Shown here: one piece after another, positions 9,401 through 18,456 of the stretch
Layout: each line of letters starts with the position of its first letter
Numbering within the stretch: position 1 is the stretch's first letter
From: JAXGXJ01 sp963829545
Lineage (GTDB): Bacteria > Actinomycetota > Thermoleophilia > RBG-16-64-13
Assembly: GCA_963829545.1 (NCBI GenBank)
Contig: CAWHIX010000011.1
Span: forward strand, 124,001 to 188,000
Length of the DNA: 64,000 nucleotides
Reading direction: 5' to 3'
The notes under the pieces: generated by a model
Seen by the model: the letters and a program-made list of their open reading frames with translations, nothing else
What the model was told of the DNA's origin: nothing
The model's database searches: none
Made by a program: the position numbers and the translations under genes

Positions 9401-10801
9401 GCGTAGTTCTCCCTCGGCGCCCACGTCGTTGAAGTACACCGGGAAGGCCCGCAGCAACTGCTTGGCCACGAAATAGATGGGTTTGATGTCGGCGTTCAGG
9501 AAGCGGGTCACGTCGCGCTGGAACAGGTCGGTGTCGGCGATGTACACGCCGCCCAGGCGCAACTGCACGTTGAGGGCCGCCGCCAACCGCTCGTAGAGCG
9601 CCGGGTTGGACTCGATTATGTGCATCCAGCAGCGGATCTTGGGCAGATGATAGGGATTGACGACCGTCTCCCATTCATCGGTCGCCCCGCGGATCTCCGG
9701 ATATTGGAAGAGCCAGGAGAGTACGTCCTCGATGAGGTGGTCGGCTGCGTTTGCGTTACCGGCTTCGCCGATGGCCACCCCGATCGCCTCGTAACACTGG
9801 AAGCGCATCAGCAGAAACTGGTTGTCGCGGTCGCGGAAGAAGCCGGTCAGACGGCTGAGGATGCGGTCCACATCCATGCGGTGCTCGGGTCTCATGAGCT
9901 GCCGCACCACTCCCAGAAGGTCGACCATCACCTCGTTCTGCCGGTAGCCAAGGGTGTCGTCCTTGAGGAAATAGAGGCAGACGGCGAAGCGGTCCTCCAG
10001 GTTCTCGATGCGGAAGATGCTGTCGATGGCCTGGTCGAGGAGGGCCGAGTGGGTGGGGAGAGAGGGGGAGAGCAGCTCCTCCGCCGAGGCGGCCTCAGCC
10101 CGCGCGATCAGATTCCGCAGCGCAGAGCCGGCAAGCAGGGTGAACCGGTCGGCGACGGCCTCGGGATCGGTCAGCTCGGCCCGGTTGGACACGGCCCATT
10201 CGGGGAGGGAAAGCCTCTCCGCGATGCGTTTGTAGCCGAGCAGCAAGAGTGTGCGATAGAGTCCCGCAAAGGGCGCCTGCAGGTCGGGCCTGCGGGCGGC
10301 TCGCTCGAAGAGTCCTCGTACCAGTGAGTCCCGCTCCAGGAACGCGAGCGGCTGAGAGGGCAGCAGGTGCGACAGAGCCTCGGCGGCCTCCACGAGGGTC
10401 TCGTCGTAGGCATCGGCGTGTGGGCCGGAGAGGGCGTTCGTACACCAGGTGAGCAATTGGCGCAGAAGCAGCGACACTTGAGCGCTGGAAAGAGGGGTGT
10501 CCAGCAGGTCAAGTACCAGTTCGGAGAGCAGCTCGAAGGCCTGGGAGCGTTCCTCGGCGCGCTCGAAGTAGGTCCAGTTGCGCAGGAGCACAGTCTGAAA
10601 CCCGTCGATGAGCAGGTCGGCGTTGCGGAAGGTGTGGAAGTACTCGCTGAGCAACTCCTCCAGGGGAGTGCGTACGCCGTACAGCCCCTGGACGGCCTGC
10701 ACGAGCGGCAGGTAGCGGTCGGGGACCACTACCTCCTGTGCCGTACCGGCCAGATTGGCGCGCAGAGCGTCGGAATCCACTGGGATATGCTGAGGGTCCA
10801 T
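6482..10801 (-). CDS. Giant PEP/pyruvate dikinase-like protein without PEP-binding barrel
   Basis: 1439 aa in one intact frame. The C-terminal 550 residues match pyruvate phosphate dikinase or PEP synthase: a nucleotide-binding ATP-grasp region (LLTLSIRSGAAISMPGLM, then SGSGVTFTRSP and RSQGEDLVGG) and the swivelling phosphohistidine domain LLTARGGATSHAAVTAKR, with the His near residue 1374. The protein ends about 65 residues after that His, so the TIM barrel that binds PEP/pyruvate in PPDK is missing. The first 870 residues are helical and not recognised. They are split near residue 580 by a low-complexity Gly/Ala linker. A transfer of the phosphohistidine group to an unknown acceptor, as in rifampin phosphotransferase logic, is possible but unproven. 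Confidence 0.88.
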   Translation of the reverse strand: MDPQHIPVDSDALRANLAGTAQEVVVPDRYLPLVQAVQGLYGVRTPLEELLSEYFHTFRNADLLIDGFQTVLLRNWTYFERAEERSQAFELLSELVLDLLDTPLSSAQVSLLLRQLLTWCTNALSGPHADAYDETLVEAAEALSHLLPSQPLAFLERDSLVRGLFERAARRPDLQAPFAGLYRTLLLLGYKRIAERLSLPEWAVSNRAELTDPEAVADRFTLLAGSALRNLIARAEAASAEELLSPSLPTHSALLDQAIDSIFRIENLEDRFAVCLYFLKDDTLGYRQNEVMVDLLGVVRQLMRPEHRMDVDRILSRLTGFFRDRDNQFLLMRFQCYEAIGVAIGEAGNANAADHLIEDVLSWLFQYPEIRGATDEWETVVNPYHLPKIRCWMHIIESNPALYERLAAALNVQLRLGGVYIADTDLFQRDVTRFLNADIKPIYFVAKQLLRAFPVYFNDVGAEGELRAVTTEVDEIGERRDTLMHFLRKQSHAESSNRLVDFSRAVLLYWTTLDASGLEPFLSANTMRAVLSERVWAEEPHAILAGLWRAFSDGRGEGEDESAADISPADSGAASGDGAAGGGAAGGGAVGATRAAAATKPELTPEEAEPFIDQLVAMPPEVLEEYLRVCPESDGECEEKARRRVTLLVRTHQLLTQKYSLSADNVGPAVSRDLLLDAKTRQKFGDALAAWQERPTSVARDRLLDMSLTALEQLKAVVLEPKPSTAVENIYQKRHIAAGIPSMYGNYSEPKFDALGLSFRVENLVLRLLEDLVSEGTDSYVTRDSLRRMAATLRRFERSLAADGIDSRNLSANLRLLEASFSSYNFTFHQYQNVFQFIAGSVTELSRTSILSHDQVLHTVLMHDPRQCEVRCMSVDAVAEMVLREVLVSALGMQNLDRFISATLHKISTLAGRLSRQALTRMMNYDPQRLISFIHEPKPSTDDQMTLGFKGLGLKQMASYKHRVPEGFILTTELFGALPAMTYRALYDDTIDRIRQALDHLEAATGLHLGDPARLLTLSIRSGAAISMPGLMTTFVDVGLNDDLAAALARKPGFEWAAWDSYRRFLQSWAMASGIDRDVFDSIMTEFKARYGVERKLEFEAEHMRELAFAYKARAKEMGVKFVDDPFRQVVGCIRKVLQSWDSPEAKLYRRYIGVAEEWGTAVVVQRMVFGNLSRSSGSGVTFTRSPVEPHSSQVRLFGDFTPRSQGEDLVGGLVFPSPISEAQRLGSATYKGVEHSLEKDHPQVYNALLQVAQDLVKKREYDPQEIEFTFESASGKDLYILQKRAMVHEQTPDAPYFDTASPGFGPPFAVGMGIAGGAYSGRVAINPEHLDRLLAEAPQEHIILLRPDTVPEDIAMITRVDGLLTARGGATSHAAVTAKRLGKTAVVDCRELEVDEHQGTARLAGAKLKVGDWLSVDGRTGNIFLGRIPTLPRPSMTV
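9034..9071. repeat. 15-bp tandem repeat encoding Gly/Ala linker
   Basis: Two and a half copies of CCGCGCCACCGCCTG lie inside the dikinase-like gene and encode an alternating Gly/Ala linker. The repeat length is a multiple of three, so copy changes would alter linker length without breaking the frame. Confidence 0.7.
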
Positions 10802-10884
10802 GGCAGCGAATGATACAGCCTGGCCGGCGAAGCCGCCGCTGCAGGCCCGGTCCGGCTCGCCCCTGCGGGGCTCGGTCCGGCGCC

Positions 10885-12198
10885 CTAGGCTTCGCGCCTG
10901 CCGTTCTCCGCTTCGCGCTGCCCGCCTTCGTCACGGCCCCCAGCAGGCATGGGAGTCAGGAGGACCCGGGAGATGCGCATGCCGTCGACCTCGAGCACGC
11001 GGGTGTGGAAGTTGCCCACCCGGGCCTCGTCTCCCACGCCGGGACGGCGCTGCAACTGTTCGAAGACCCGGCCGCCCAGAGTGGGGAAGCCCTCGTCGGG
11101 CATCTCGAGGCCGAAGAAGTCCTCCAGATAGTCTATGCGCACGCTCCCATCAACCGAGTAGCTGCCGTCGCCTTGATCATCCACGAGCGGCGGCTCGGCG
11201 TCGAACTCGTCCTGGATCTCCCCGATGAGCTCCTCCACCACATCCTGGATGGTCACCAGACCCGCGGTGCCACCGTGCTCGTCGACGACGATGGTGAGCG
11301 GGGTGCGGGTGCTCTGGAAACGCTGCAGAGCCAGCTCGATGTTGGAGGACTCGGCGATGAAGCCCATCGGCCGCAACAGGCGGCGCAGGGTGGCCGAGCC
11401 CGGTGCCCGGTAGACGTCTTTCACGTGGATGTAGCCGACGATGTTGTCCACGTCCTCCTCGAAGACCGGATAGCGCGTGTGGTTGGTCTCCGTGAACTCG
11501 GCGATGGCTTCGTCCACGGTGAGCGAGGTGGGCAGCGCAGCCATCTCCGTGCGGGGGACCATGATGTCGCCGACGGTCCGGTTTCCGAAGGTGAGCGCGC
11601 GCCGCATGAGGGTCTGCTCCACCTCGTCGATGTGACCCACCTCCTGGCTCGCGTCCAGGATCATGCGCAACTCGTCCTCGGAGTGGGCCAGGTCGCGCTC
11701 CGAGGCCGGCGTGATCTTGAACAGCTTGAGGATGCCCACCGTGGAGATGTACATGAGCCAGGTGAGAGGCCGGGTGATCAGGTAGAACCAACGCAACGGC
11801 ACGGCCACTACCAGGCTGGAGCCCTCCGCCCTGCGGATGGCGAACGATTTGGGCACCAGTTCGCCCAGGATGATGGTGACGAAGGTCATGAACACGAAGG
11901 CGATGATGGCCGCGGCCGTCTGGTTCATGGCCAAGCCGAAGAGTTCAGTGAAGGCGCTGGCTCCCAGCCAGCCCAAGCCCAGGCTGGCCACGGTGACACC
12001 CAACTGGGTGGCAGAGAGATAGGCGTCGAGATGACCGGTGATGTGCAGCAGCACCCGGGCCCTGCGTCTGCCGTTGGCCGCCAACTCGGCTACCCGCGTG
12101 TCCCTCACCTTGACGATGGCGAACTCGGCCAGCACGAAGAAGGCGTTCACGAGCACGAGGAGGAAGGTGCCGACGATCTCCCAGGCCAGCGTGGTCAT
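10885..12198 (-). CDS. CNNM/CorC-type membrane protein (hemolysin family)
   Basis: 437 aa. The DUF21 transmembrane domain occupies residues 1-190 with about four hydrophobic segments, including NAFFVLAEFAIVKVRDTR near the start. A pair of CBS domains spans roughly 210-330 (VGDIMVPRTEMAAL; VVDEHGGTAGLVTIQDV). A CorC/HlyC transporter-associated domain follows (GSVRIDYLEDFFGLEMPDEG). Family members are implicated in Mg2+/Co2+ homeostasis. The tail after residue 425 is charged and low in complexity. The gene stands alone between the dikinase-like gene and the LOG gene on the same strand. Confidence 0.93.
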   Translation of the reverse strand: MTTLAWEIVGTFLLVLVNAFFVLAEFAIVKVRDTRVAELAANGRRRARVLLHITGHLDAYLSATQLGVTVASLGLGWLGASAFTELFGLAMNQTAAAIIAFVFMTFVTIILGELVPKSFAIRRAEGSSLVVAVPLRWFYLITRPLTWLMYISTVGILKLFKITPASERDLAHSEDELRMILDASQEVGHIDEVEQTLMRRALTFGNRTVGDIMVPRTEMAALPTSLTVDEAIAEFTETNHTRYPVFEEDVDNIVGYIHVKDVYRAPGSATLRRLLRPMGFIAESSNIELALQRFQSTRTPLTIVVDEHGGTAGLVTIQDVVEELIGEIQDEFDAEPPLVDDQGDGSYSVDGSVRIDYLEDFFGLEMPDEGFPTLGGRVFEQLQRRPGVGDEARVGNFHTRVLEVDGMRISRVLLTPMPAGGRDEGGQREAENGRREA

Positions 12199-12298
12199 CG
12201 GTCACCTATGCGGCGGGTAGCCGCTGTGCGGGAGTGACTTGGGGGGTCTGAGGGGGTGTCCATGATGCTACGTCAAAGCATAGCATAAGGCCTGCCAC

Positions 12299-12361
12299 CG
12301 GCCCTTGCCGGCCTCCGCGGCGGCCCTCGCCAGCCTCCGCCGCGGCCCTCGCCGGCCTCCG
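12299..12361. repeat. GC-rich tandem repeat, three imperfect copies
   Basis: About three copies of a 21-22 base unit related to GGCCCTCGCCGGCCTCCGC lie between the CNNM gene and the end of the LOG gene. No reading frame here looks coding. It may be an expanding noncoding repeat. Confidence 0.6.
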
Positions 12362-12392
12362 TTTGACGCCTGGGGCCGGCTGCGGCGACCCC

Positions 12393-13423
12393 TCAGGCGC
12401 GATGAGGCGGCCGCTCGCAGGTGGGGAGGGCCTTCTTGAGGACCGGCTCCAGAAGGCACCAGGCTTCGTCGGCGGTCTCGACGTAGGAGAATATGCCCAG
12501 GTCGGCTCGCGTTATCACGCCTTCTTCCACCAGGGCCCCGAAGTCGACGATACGCTCCCAGTACTCCCGTCCGAAGAGCAGCACGGGTATGGGTCTGATC
12601 TTGCGGGTCTGGATGAGCGTGAGCACCTCGAAGAGTTCGTCCAGCGTCCCGTAGCCGCCTGGGAACACGACCAGAGCGACCGAACGCATGAGGAAATGCA
12701 TCTTGCGCAGGGCGAAGTAGTGGAAGTTGAAGCACAGCTCCGGAGTGATGTAGGGATTGGGCATCTGCTCGAAGGGAAGGACGATGTTATGCGCGATGCT
12801 CTCGGCGCCTATGTCCTGGGCGCCGCGGTTCGCAGCTTCCATGATGCCGGGCCCTCCGCCGGTGACCACAAACACGGAATGGATGTCGCCCGCGAGGGTG
12901 TCGCCTGCCAAGGCGCCGTCGCCCGCGGCAGCCGAGGCGTCGCTCCCCCCGGGGCGTCGAGGCTGCCGGTCTTCTCCCGGGGCACCTGGGTGGCGGAGAT
13001 GAGTCGGGAGAGACGCCGCGCTTCTTCGTAGTACTTGGCTTTCCCGACCATCGACTTCGCGACGCGGTACTGCTCGGCGAGCGGCGCGTCGTCGGGGTTG
13101 AGTCTGGCCAGTTCTTCGGCTTCGGCCAACCGCGCCTGGGCGGCTTCCGGCGCCGGAATGCGCGCGCTGCCGAATATGGCCACCGTCAGCTCCACTCCGC
13201 GGTCTTCCTGAAGCAGGTCGGGCTTCAGGAACTCCAGTTGCAGGCGGACCGGGCGGAGGTCGTCGCGCAGGAGCAATTCGTTGTCGGCGAAGCCGAGCCG
13301 GTAAGCGGGGGAACGCGTCTGGGCCGTGTCGGGGTCGAGATTGGTGCGAAGCCTGTCCTCCCCCGCGGAGGGGAAGGGCTTCTCGACTTGTTCCGGCTCG
13401 CTCTTGTGCCGGTATCGGGCCAA
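12393..13423 (-). CDS. LOG-family protein (TIGR00730), frameshifted
   Basis: Two frames join near 12900 to give a protein of about 340 aa. The C-terminal part carries the family signature GGGPGIMEAANRGA and PGGYGTLDELFE. LOG enzymes release adenine-type bases from nucleoside 5'-monophosphates. The N-terminal part (LQLEFLKPDLLQEDRGVELTVAIFGSARIP begins its conserved stretch) is typical of the longer LOG relatives with an extension. A TTG start near 13423 is favoured because AAGGAGG sits 5 bases before it. One indel near 12900 breaks the frame; it is more likely a sequence error than decay, since both halves are well preserved. Confidence 0.82.
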
Positions 13424-13469
13424 GGCGGCCTCCTTGGTCAGGCTACGGCTTGCGCCGGTCCGTCGTCGG

Positions 13470-14816
13470 CTATTCCTTGCGCAGGTCGACCACCCGCTGC
13501 GCCTTGCCTTCACTCCGCTCGATAGCTCCGGGTTCCTTGAAGGCTACGCTCACGTTTATGCCGATTATGTCCTTGATGTTCTTCTGGATGCGCTGCTTGA
13601 GATCGACCAGGATCTCGTGCTCGGTGAAGACGCTGACTTCATCCAAGGAGAGAACGGCTTCCGAGACTTCTCTGTACAGATCGGGCTTGATCTCCACCTC
13701 TACGCGCATGGTGTCCATGGCCCCCTTGCGGCCCACCAGCAGCCGGTAGTGAGGCTCGACCTGCGGCGACATGAGCAACACCGATTCAACCTGGCTGGGG
13801 AAGACATTCACGCCGCGGATGATGAGCATGTCGTCCGACCGTCCCGACACTCGATCCATGCGCACGCTGCTGCGTCCGCAGATGCAGGTCTCGGAGTTAA
13901 GCCTCGTGATATCGCCCGTCCGGTAACGGAGGAGCGGGAAGGCTTCCTTCGTCAGCGTCGTTATGACCAACTCGCCCAGGGAGCCTTCGGGCAGGACCTC
14001 GCCGGTCTCAGGATCGATGATCTCGGGCAGGAAGTGGTCGTCGCAGACATGCAGCCCGTTCTGGGCCTCCACGCACTCGCAGGAGACTCCCGGCCCGATG
14101 ATCTCGCTGAGACCGTAAATGTCGCAGGCCTTGATGTTCCACTTCTGCTCGATGTCGCGCCTCATGGCCTCCGACCAGGGCTCGGCGCCGAACACGCCCA
14201 CTTTCAGCGGGAACTTGGTGACGTCGAGCTGCAGCTCCTGGGCCACGTCCCACAGGTAGAGGGCGAAGCTGGGCGTGCAGCAGAGGACCGTGGTGCCGAA
14301 ATCCTCCATGAGCATGAGCTGCCGCTGGGTGTTGCTGCCCGAGATGGGGATGACCGAGGCGCCGATGGCCTCCGCGCCGTAGTGGGCCCCCAGGCCGCCG
14401 GTGAACAGCCCGTAACCGTAGGCCACTTGGACCACGTCTTCGTCGGTGGTGCCCACGCCGGCCAGGCAGCGGGCCATGACCTCGGCCCACATGGTGATGT
14501 CGGCGGCCGTGTAGCCCACCGTGGTCGGTTTGCCCGTGGTCCCGGAGGAGGCGTGGATGCGCACCACCTCTTTGAGCGGGGTGGCGAAGAGCCCGAAGGG
14601 ATACTGCTCACGCAGGTGGTACTTCCGCGTGAAAGGGAGGTTCGCCAAGTCGTCGAGGCCGCGCACCTTGTTGGGGTCGATGCCGGTCTTGTCGAGCAGG
14701 TCTTTGTAGAAGGGGACGCGCTCGTACACTCGCTGGACCTGTTTAACCAGGCGTTGTCCCTGCAGTTGCCTGAGGTCGTCCCGGCTCATGCACTCGTGCT
14801 CGCGGTCCCTGATCAT
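13470..14816 (-). CDS. paaK: Phenylacetate-CoA ligase
   Basis: 448 aa, standard for the family. It makes phenylacetyl-CoA or related aryl-acetyl-CoA from the acid, ATP and CoA. The AMP-binding P-loop is ASSGTTGKPT near residue 95, followed by IYGLSEIIGPG, the YRTGD motif and the C-terminal hinge (GRSDDMLIIRGVNVFPSQVE). It lies near nth and iorBA on the same strand, the classic partnership of archaea and anaerobic bacteria in which indolepyruvate oxidoreductase and an acyl-CoA ligase act on aromatic amino acids. About 220 bases of very GC-rich sequence separate it from nth, so it may have its own promoter. Confidence 0.95.
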   Translation of the reverse strand: MIRDREHECMSRDDLRQLQGQRLVKQVQRVYERVPFYKDLLDKTGIDPNKVRGLDDLANLPFTRKYHLREQYPFGLFATPLKEVVRIHASSGTTGKPTTVGYTAADITMWAEVMARCLAGVGTTDEDVVQVAYGYGLFTGGLGAHYGAEAIGASVIPISGSNTQRQLMLMEDFGTTVLCCTPSFALYLWDVAQELQLDVTKFPLKVGVFGAEPWSEAMRRDIEQKWNIKACDIYGLSEIIGPGVSCECVEAQNGLHVCDDHFLPEIIDPETGEVLPEGSLGELVITTLTKEAFPLLRYRTGDITRLNSETCICGRSSVRMDRVSGRSDDMLIIRGVNVFPSQVESVLLMSPQVEPHYRLLVGRKGAMDTMRVEVEIKPDLYREVSEAVLSLDEVSVFTEHEILVDLKQRIQKNIKDIIGINVSVAFKEPGAIERSEGKAQRVVDLRKE

Positions 14817-15032
14817 GCTCGTTCCCCTTGGATATTAGCGCTGCGATTCTGAGGGATAGTATAGGCAGGGGCTGGGAGCGTCAACCTCGCCCGCAGTGCG
14901 GCTGGGCCACACCTGCGCCGCGGCTCAGGCGACTCGCGCGCGTCCGCGGCTCCGTCCGGGCGCGTCGCCGTCGGGCCTCGCTGGCGGTCGCCGCCCTCGG
15001 CCGCGCTCCGGCGCCGGCTTCCCGGCCTGAGG

Positions 15033-15758
15033 CTAGACTTGGAAGGCGGAGGGACAGATGTCCTGCAACACGCACTCTCCGCAACGCGGCCGTCTCGCGA
15101 TGCATACCGCCCGCCCATGCTCGATGAGGAGATAGGTGAGCTGGAACCACTCTTCGCGGGGCACGACGGCCATGAGGTCCCGCTCGATCTTCACCGGGTC
15201 GGTGGAGGCGGAGAGCCCCAGAAGCCCGCTGAGCCGGGTCACGTGGGTATCGACGGCTATGCCCGCATCCGGGTCGGTCGCGTAGGCTTCGGGATGCGCG
15301 TTCGCAAGGATGATGTTGGCGGTCTTGCGCGCGACGCCCGGGAGGGTGAGGAGTTCGGCCATGGTTGCCGGTACCTCGCCGCCATAGTCGGCCAGGATCT
15401 TCTGCGCCGCCCCGATTATGTGCTTGGTCTTGTTCCGAAAGAACCCCGTGGAATGGATGTCGGCCTCGAACTCCGGCACCGAGGCGCCGGCATAGTCCTC
15501 GATGGTGCGGTACTTCTGGAAGAGTCGGGCCGTCACCTGGTTCACCATCTTGTCGGTGCTCTGCGCCGAGAGGACCACGGCCACCAGCAGTTCCCAGTCG
15601 TTCGCGAAGCTCAGGACTATGTGAGCGTCGGGGTAGGCTTCTCGCAGCCTCTCGATGATGGTGGCGGCGTGGCGCTTCTTGGCCGCCCCCGACCTGGGAG
15701 CGGCGCTCGCCCGCTTGCCGCCGGCCCCCGTCTGCTTCTTGCCCTTGTCCGCTGCCAC
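15033..15758 (-). CDS. nth: Endonuclease III
   Basis: 241 aa, with an N-terminal Lys/Ala-rich extension of about 30 residues. It is a bifunctional DNA glycosylase/AP lyase for oxidised pyrimidines. The helix-hairpin-helix is LPGVARKTANIIL, containing the catalytic Lys. The catalytic Asp lies in VDTHVTRLSG. The [4Fe-4S] loop shows the C-x6-C-x2-C-x5-C spacing in CIARRPRCGECVLQDIC. It follows iorB by 19 bases and is probably cotranscribed with it. Confidence 0.96.
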   Translation of the reverse strand: MAADKGKKQTGAGGKRASAAPRSGAAKKRHAATIIERLREAYPDAHIVLSFANDWELLVAVVLSAQSTDKMVNQVTARLFQKYRTIEDYAGASVPEFEADIHSTGFFRNKTKHIIGAAQKILADYGGEVPATMAELLTLPGVARKTANIILANAHPEAYATDPDAGIAVDTHVTRLSGLLGLSASTDPVKIERDLMAVVPREEWFQLTYLLIEHGRAVCIARRPRCGECVLQDICPSAFQV

Positions 15759-15777
15759 GGTCTCGCTGCTCCTCTGG

Positions 15778-16377
15778 CTAGACGGAAGCCGCTCGGCCCA
15801 GTTCGAACGCCTTGAGGTTGACGTCGACCGTCTTCGGCGGCACCACTCGCCGGATGACCTGTTCCCAGGTGGTGTCGGCGAAGGGCAGACTCTGCGACAC
15901 GGCGCCCAGCATGACCACGTTCACCGCCTTCACCGTCCCGGCTTGTGTCGCCAACGAGGCTGCGTCGATGGCGCGCACGTTCGGCCAAGCCGTGGCGATG
16001 CGCTCATCAATATCGGCCGGGTACTCGGCCAGGCCCGCGGCCACGGGGCTGGGGTTCACGCGCACGGTGTTGTAGACGAGGAGCCCGCCCTGCTTCAGCC
16101 AATGCACGTAGCGCATGGCCTCGAGCGGTTCGAAGGACAGGAGGATATCCACGGTACCCGGAGACACGAGGGGGGAGTTGACCTTGTCGCCGAAGCGCAG
16201 GTGGCTGGTCACGCTGCCCCCGCGTTGGCTCATGCCGTGCACCTCGCTCTGCTTGACCTCGTACTCCTCGGCCATGGCCACTTGGCTAAGCACGTAGCTG
16301 GCCAGCACCACTCCTTGGCCGCCCACGCCCGAGATGAGCATGTTCATGGTGCGTCTGCCCTCGGTCTGCGCGCTCAT
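15778..16377 (-). CDS. iorB: Indolepyruvate:ferredoxin oxidoreductase, beta subunit
   Basis: 199 aa. It is the gamma-domain (POR-type) subunit that pairs with IorA in the thiamine-diphosphate oxidation of aryl-pyruvates to aryl-acetyl-CoA with reduction of ferredoxin. The N-terminal ISGVGGQGVVLASYVLSQVA and SEVHGMSQRGGSVTSHLRF are diagnostic. Its ATG overlaps the iorA stop as TGATG, which indicates translational coupling in the order iorA-iorB. Confidence 0.95.
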   Translation of the reverse strand: MSAQTEGRRTMNMLISGVGGQGVVLASYVLSQVAMAEEYEVKQSEVHGMSQRGGSVTSHLRFGDKVNSPLVSPGTVDILLSFEPLEAMRYVHWLKQGGLLVYNTVRVNPSPVAAGLAEYPADIDERIATAWPNVRAIDAASLATQAGTVKAVNVVMLGAVSQSLPFADTTWEQVIRRVVPPKTVDVNLKAFELGRAASV

Positions 16378-18252
16378 CAGACCCCCTTCCCGGCGGTCGT
16401 GCCGTCTCCGGCGGCCGCGGCCGCTCCGCTCCCGCCGCTCCCGTTGCCGTCACCGGCGCTCGTGCTCTCCGGTGCCAGGATGGCGTCGAACCTGCACATC
16501 TGCGCACAGATGCCGCAGCCCGTACATTGGTCGGCGAGGATCTCCACCTTGGGCTTCTCGTCCGGGGAAGCCGCTTTGAGGAGGTTGAGAGCCATGCAAC
16601 TCACCTTCAGGCAATGCTTGCAGCCGTTGCAGAGCTCGGGGTCGACGCGATAGGCCGGCCGCTTGATCTTGTACTGGAGCACGCAGGGAGACTTGGCGAT
16701 GACCACCGACGGCTCATCCGCCTTCAACTCCTCCTCCAGCACTCGCTTCGTCTCATCCAGATCGAGCGGGTCGATCTCGCGGATGCGTTGGATCCCGATC
16801 GCCCGGCACAGGGCGGGGATATCGACCATGACGGCCGGCTCACCCATGAGCGTCTTGCCCGTGCCGGGGTTCTCCTGTCCGCCGGTCATGCCGGTGGTGC
16901 GGTTGTCGAGGATGAGGGTGAGGGCGTGGCCGCGGTTGTAGGCGATGTCCATGAGGGGGGTGATGCCCGAGTGGAAGAAGGTGCTGTCGCCGATGACGCC
17001 CACCGACTTGCCCCGGAAGTCGTCGCTGGGTTCGGCCACCTGGGTCATGCCATGGGCCATGCCGATGCTGGCGCCCATGCAGACGCAGGAGTGCATGGCC
17101 TCGTAGGGCGGCAGCGCCCCGAGCGTGTAGCACCCTATGTCACCGCTCACGAAGACACGCAGCCGCTTGAGGATGGTGAAGATGCCGCGGTGCGAGCAGC
17201 CCGGACACAGGGTCGGTGGTCTGCCGGGGAGTCCGGCGGCCGCCTCCGCGACAGGGGTAAGGAGTTCTGGATCGGCCCCCGGGACGCCGGCGGCGTTGAG
17301 GGCTCGGGCCACGATACCCTGGTCGTACTCACCGAGCAGGGAGAGGAGAGCCTTCCCTCCATCCACGGTGATGCCCATCAGTCGGATGTTCTCTTCCAGG
17401 AACGGATCCAACTCCTCCACCACGTAGAGCTTCTCAACCTGGGAGCGGAACTGAGCGATGAGGCCCTTGGGCAGTGGGTAGGTCATGCCCAGCTTGAGGA
17501 AACTGGCTGCGGGGAACGCGTCGCGGGCGTACTGGTAGGCGGCGCCGGAGGTGATGATACCCACCTCGGGGTCGCCCGTCTCGATGCGGTTGAGCGGGCT
17601 GGTCTCGGCCATCTGGGCCATGTCGAGCAGACGCTGCTCCACGATCACGTGGCGAGGGCGCGGCGTTGCTGGGCAGCATGGTGTACTTGGTGGTGGCCTT
17701 TTCGAAAAGGGTGATGGGCTCCACGGCCGCGCGGTCGCCCAGTTCCACCATGCTCTTGGAGTGCGCGATGCGGGTGGTAGTGCGGAAGAGCACGGGCGTG
17801 TCGTACTTCTCGGACAGCTCGAAAGCGGTCTTGAGGAACTCCTTGGCTTCGGAGCTGTCGGAGGGCTCCAGGAGCGGGACCTTGGCGAACTTGGCATAGT
17901 TGCGGTTGTCCTGCTCGTTCTGAGAGCTGTGGAGGGCCGGGTCGTCGGCCGTGACCAGCACCAGCCCACCCTTCACTCCCGTGTACGACGCCGTGAAGAG
18001 CGGATCGGCGGCCACGTTGACGCCCACATGCTTCATACACACCAAGGCGCGGGCCCCGGCCATGGACGCGCCGATGCCCACCTCCATGGCCACCTTCTCG
18101 TTCGGCGACCACTCGCTGTAGATACCCTCGTAGTCCTTCAGGGCCTCGAGGATCTCGGTGCTGGGTGTGCCGGGGTAGGCAGCAGCCAGTCTCACACCCG
18201 CTTCCCAGGCGCCGCGGGCGATGGCTTCGTTACCAGACAGGATCTCTTGCAT
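16377..18252 (-). CDS. iorA: Indolepyruvate:ferredoxin oxidoreductase, alpha subunit, frameshifted
   Basis: About 624 aa after one frame correction near 17665. The N-terminal half has the pyrimidine-binding domain (AYPGTPSTEILEAL) and the conserved MKHVGVNVAADPL. The second half has the thiamine-diphosphate site (CPGCSHRGIFTILK, then GDIGCYTLGALPP and GDSTFFHSGI). Two C-terminal [4Fe-4S] motifs follow, CNGCKHCLKVSC and CTGCGICAQMC. The expected junction (PSNA to RHVIVEQRLL) is split by a single indel. GAAGGAGTGAC precedes the ATG at 18252. An N-terminal reading further upstream adds only Arg/Pro-rich sequence. With iorB and paaK it points to fermentation of aromatic amino acids. Confidence 0.93.
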
Positions 18253-18421
18253 GTCACTCCTTCGGGTCTTGCTAAAGGGCGGGCGCGGTGTCAGCGGCGT
18301 GCGCCGCGGGCGCCCTCGAGAGACCAGTGGCGGCCTCATCTGTTGCTTCCGTGCTTTTTACCAGATTTTTGGGATCTGCGCCGCTGGCTCGTGCCGGCGA
18401 CCGTCGGTAGGGTCCTGCCAT

Positions 18422-18450
18422 TTGCCCGGTCTGGCCCGCTTGTCTACAAT
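18422..18450 (+). promoter_or_regulatory. Probable leaderless promoter of ubiX
   Basis: TTGCCC at 18422 and TACAAT at 18445 are separated by 17 bases. The -10 box ends six bases before the A of the ubiX ATG at 18457, so the predicted transcription start falls on or next to the start codon. No Shine-Dalgarno sequence is present, which fits leaderless translation. Confidence 0.65.
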
Positions 18451-18456
18451 GGTCGC

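Noticed and set aside
10738..12237. Long plus-strand open frame opposite the CNNM gene
   Set aside because: Antisense shadow; the minus strand encodes a full CNNM/CBS protein.
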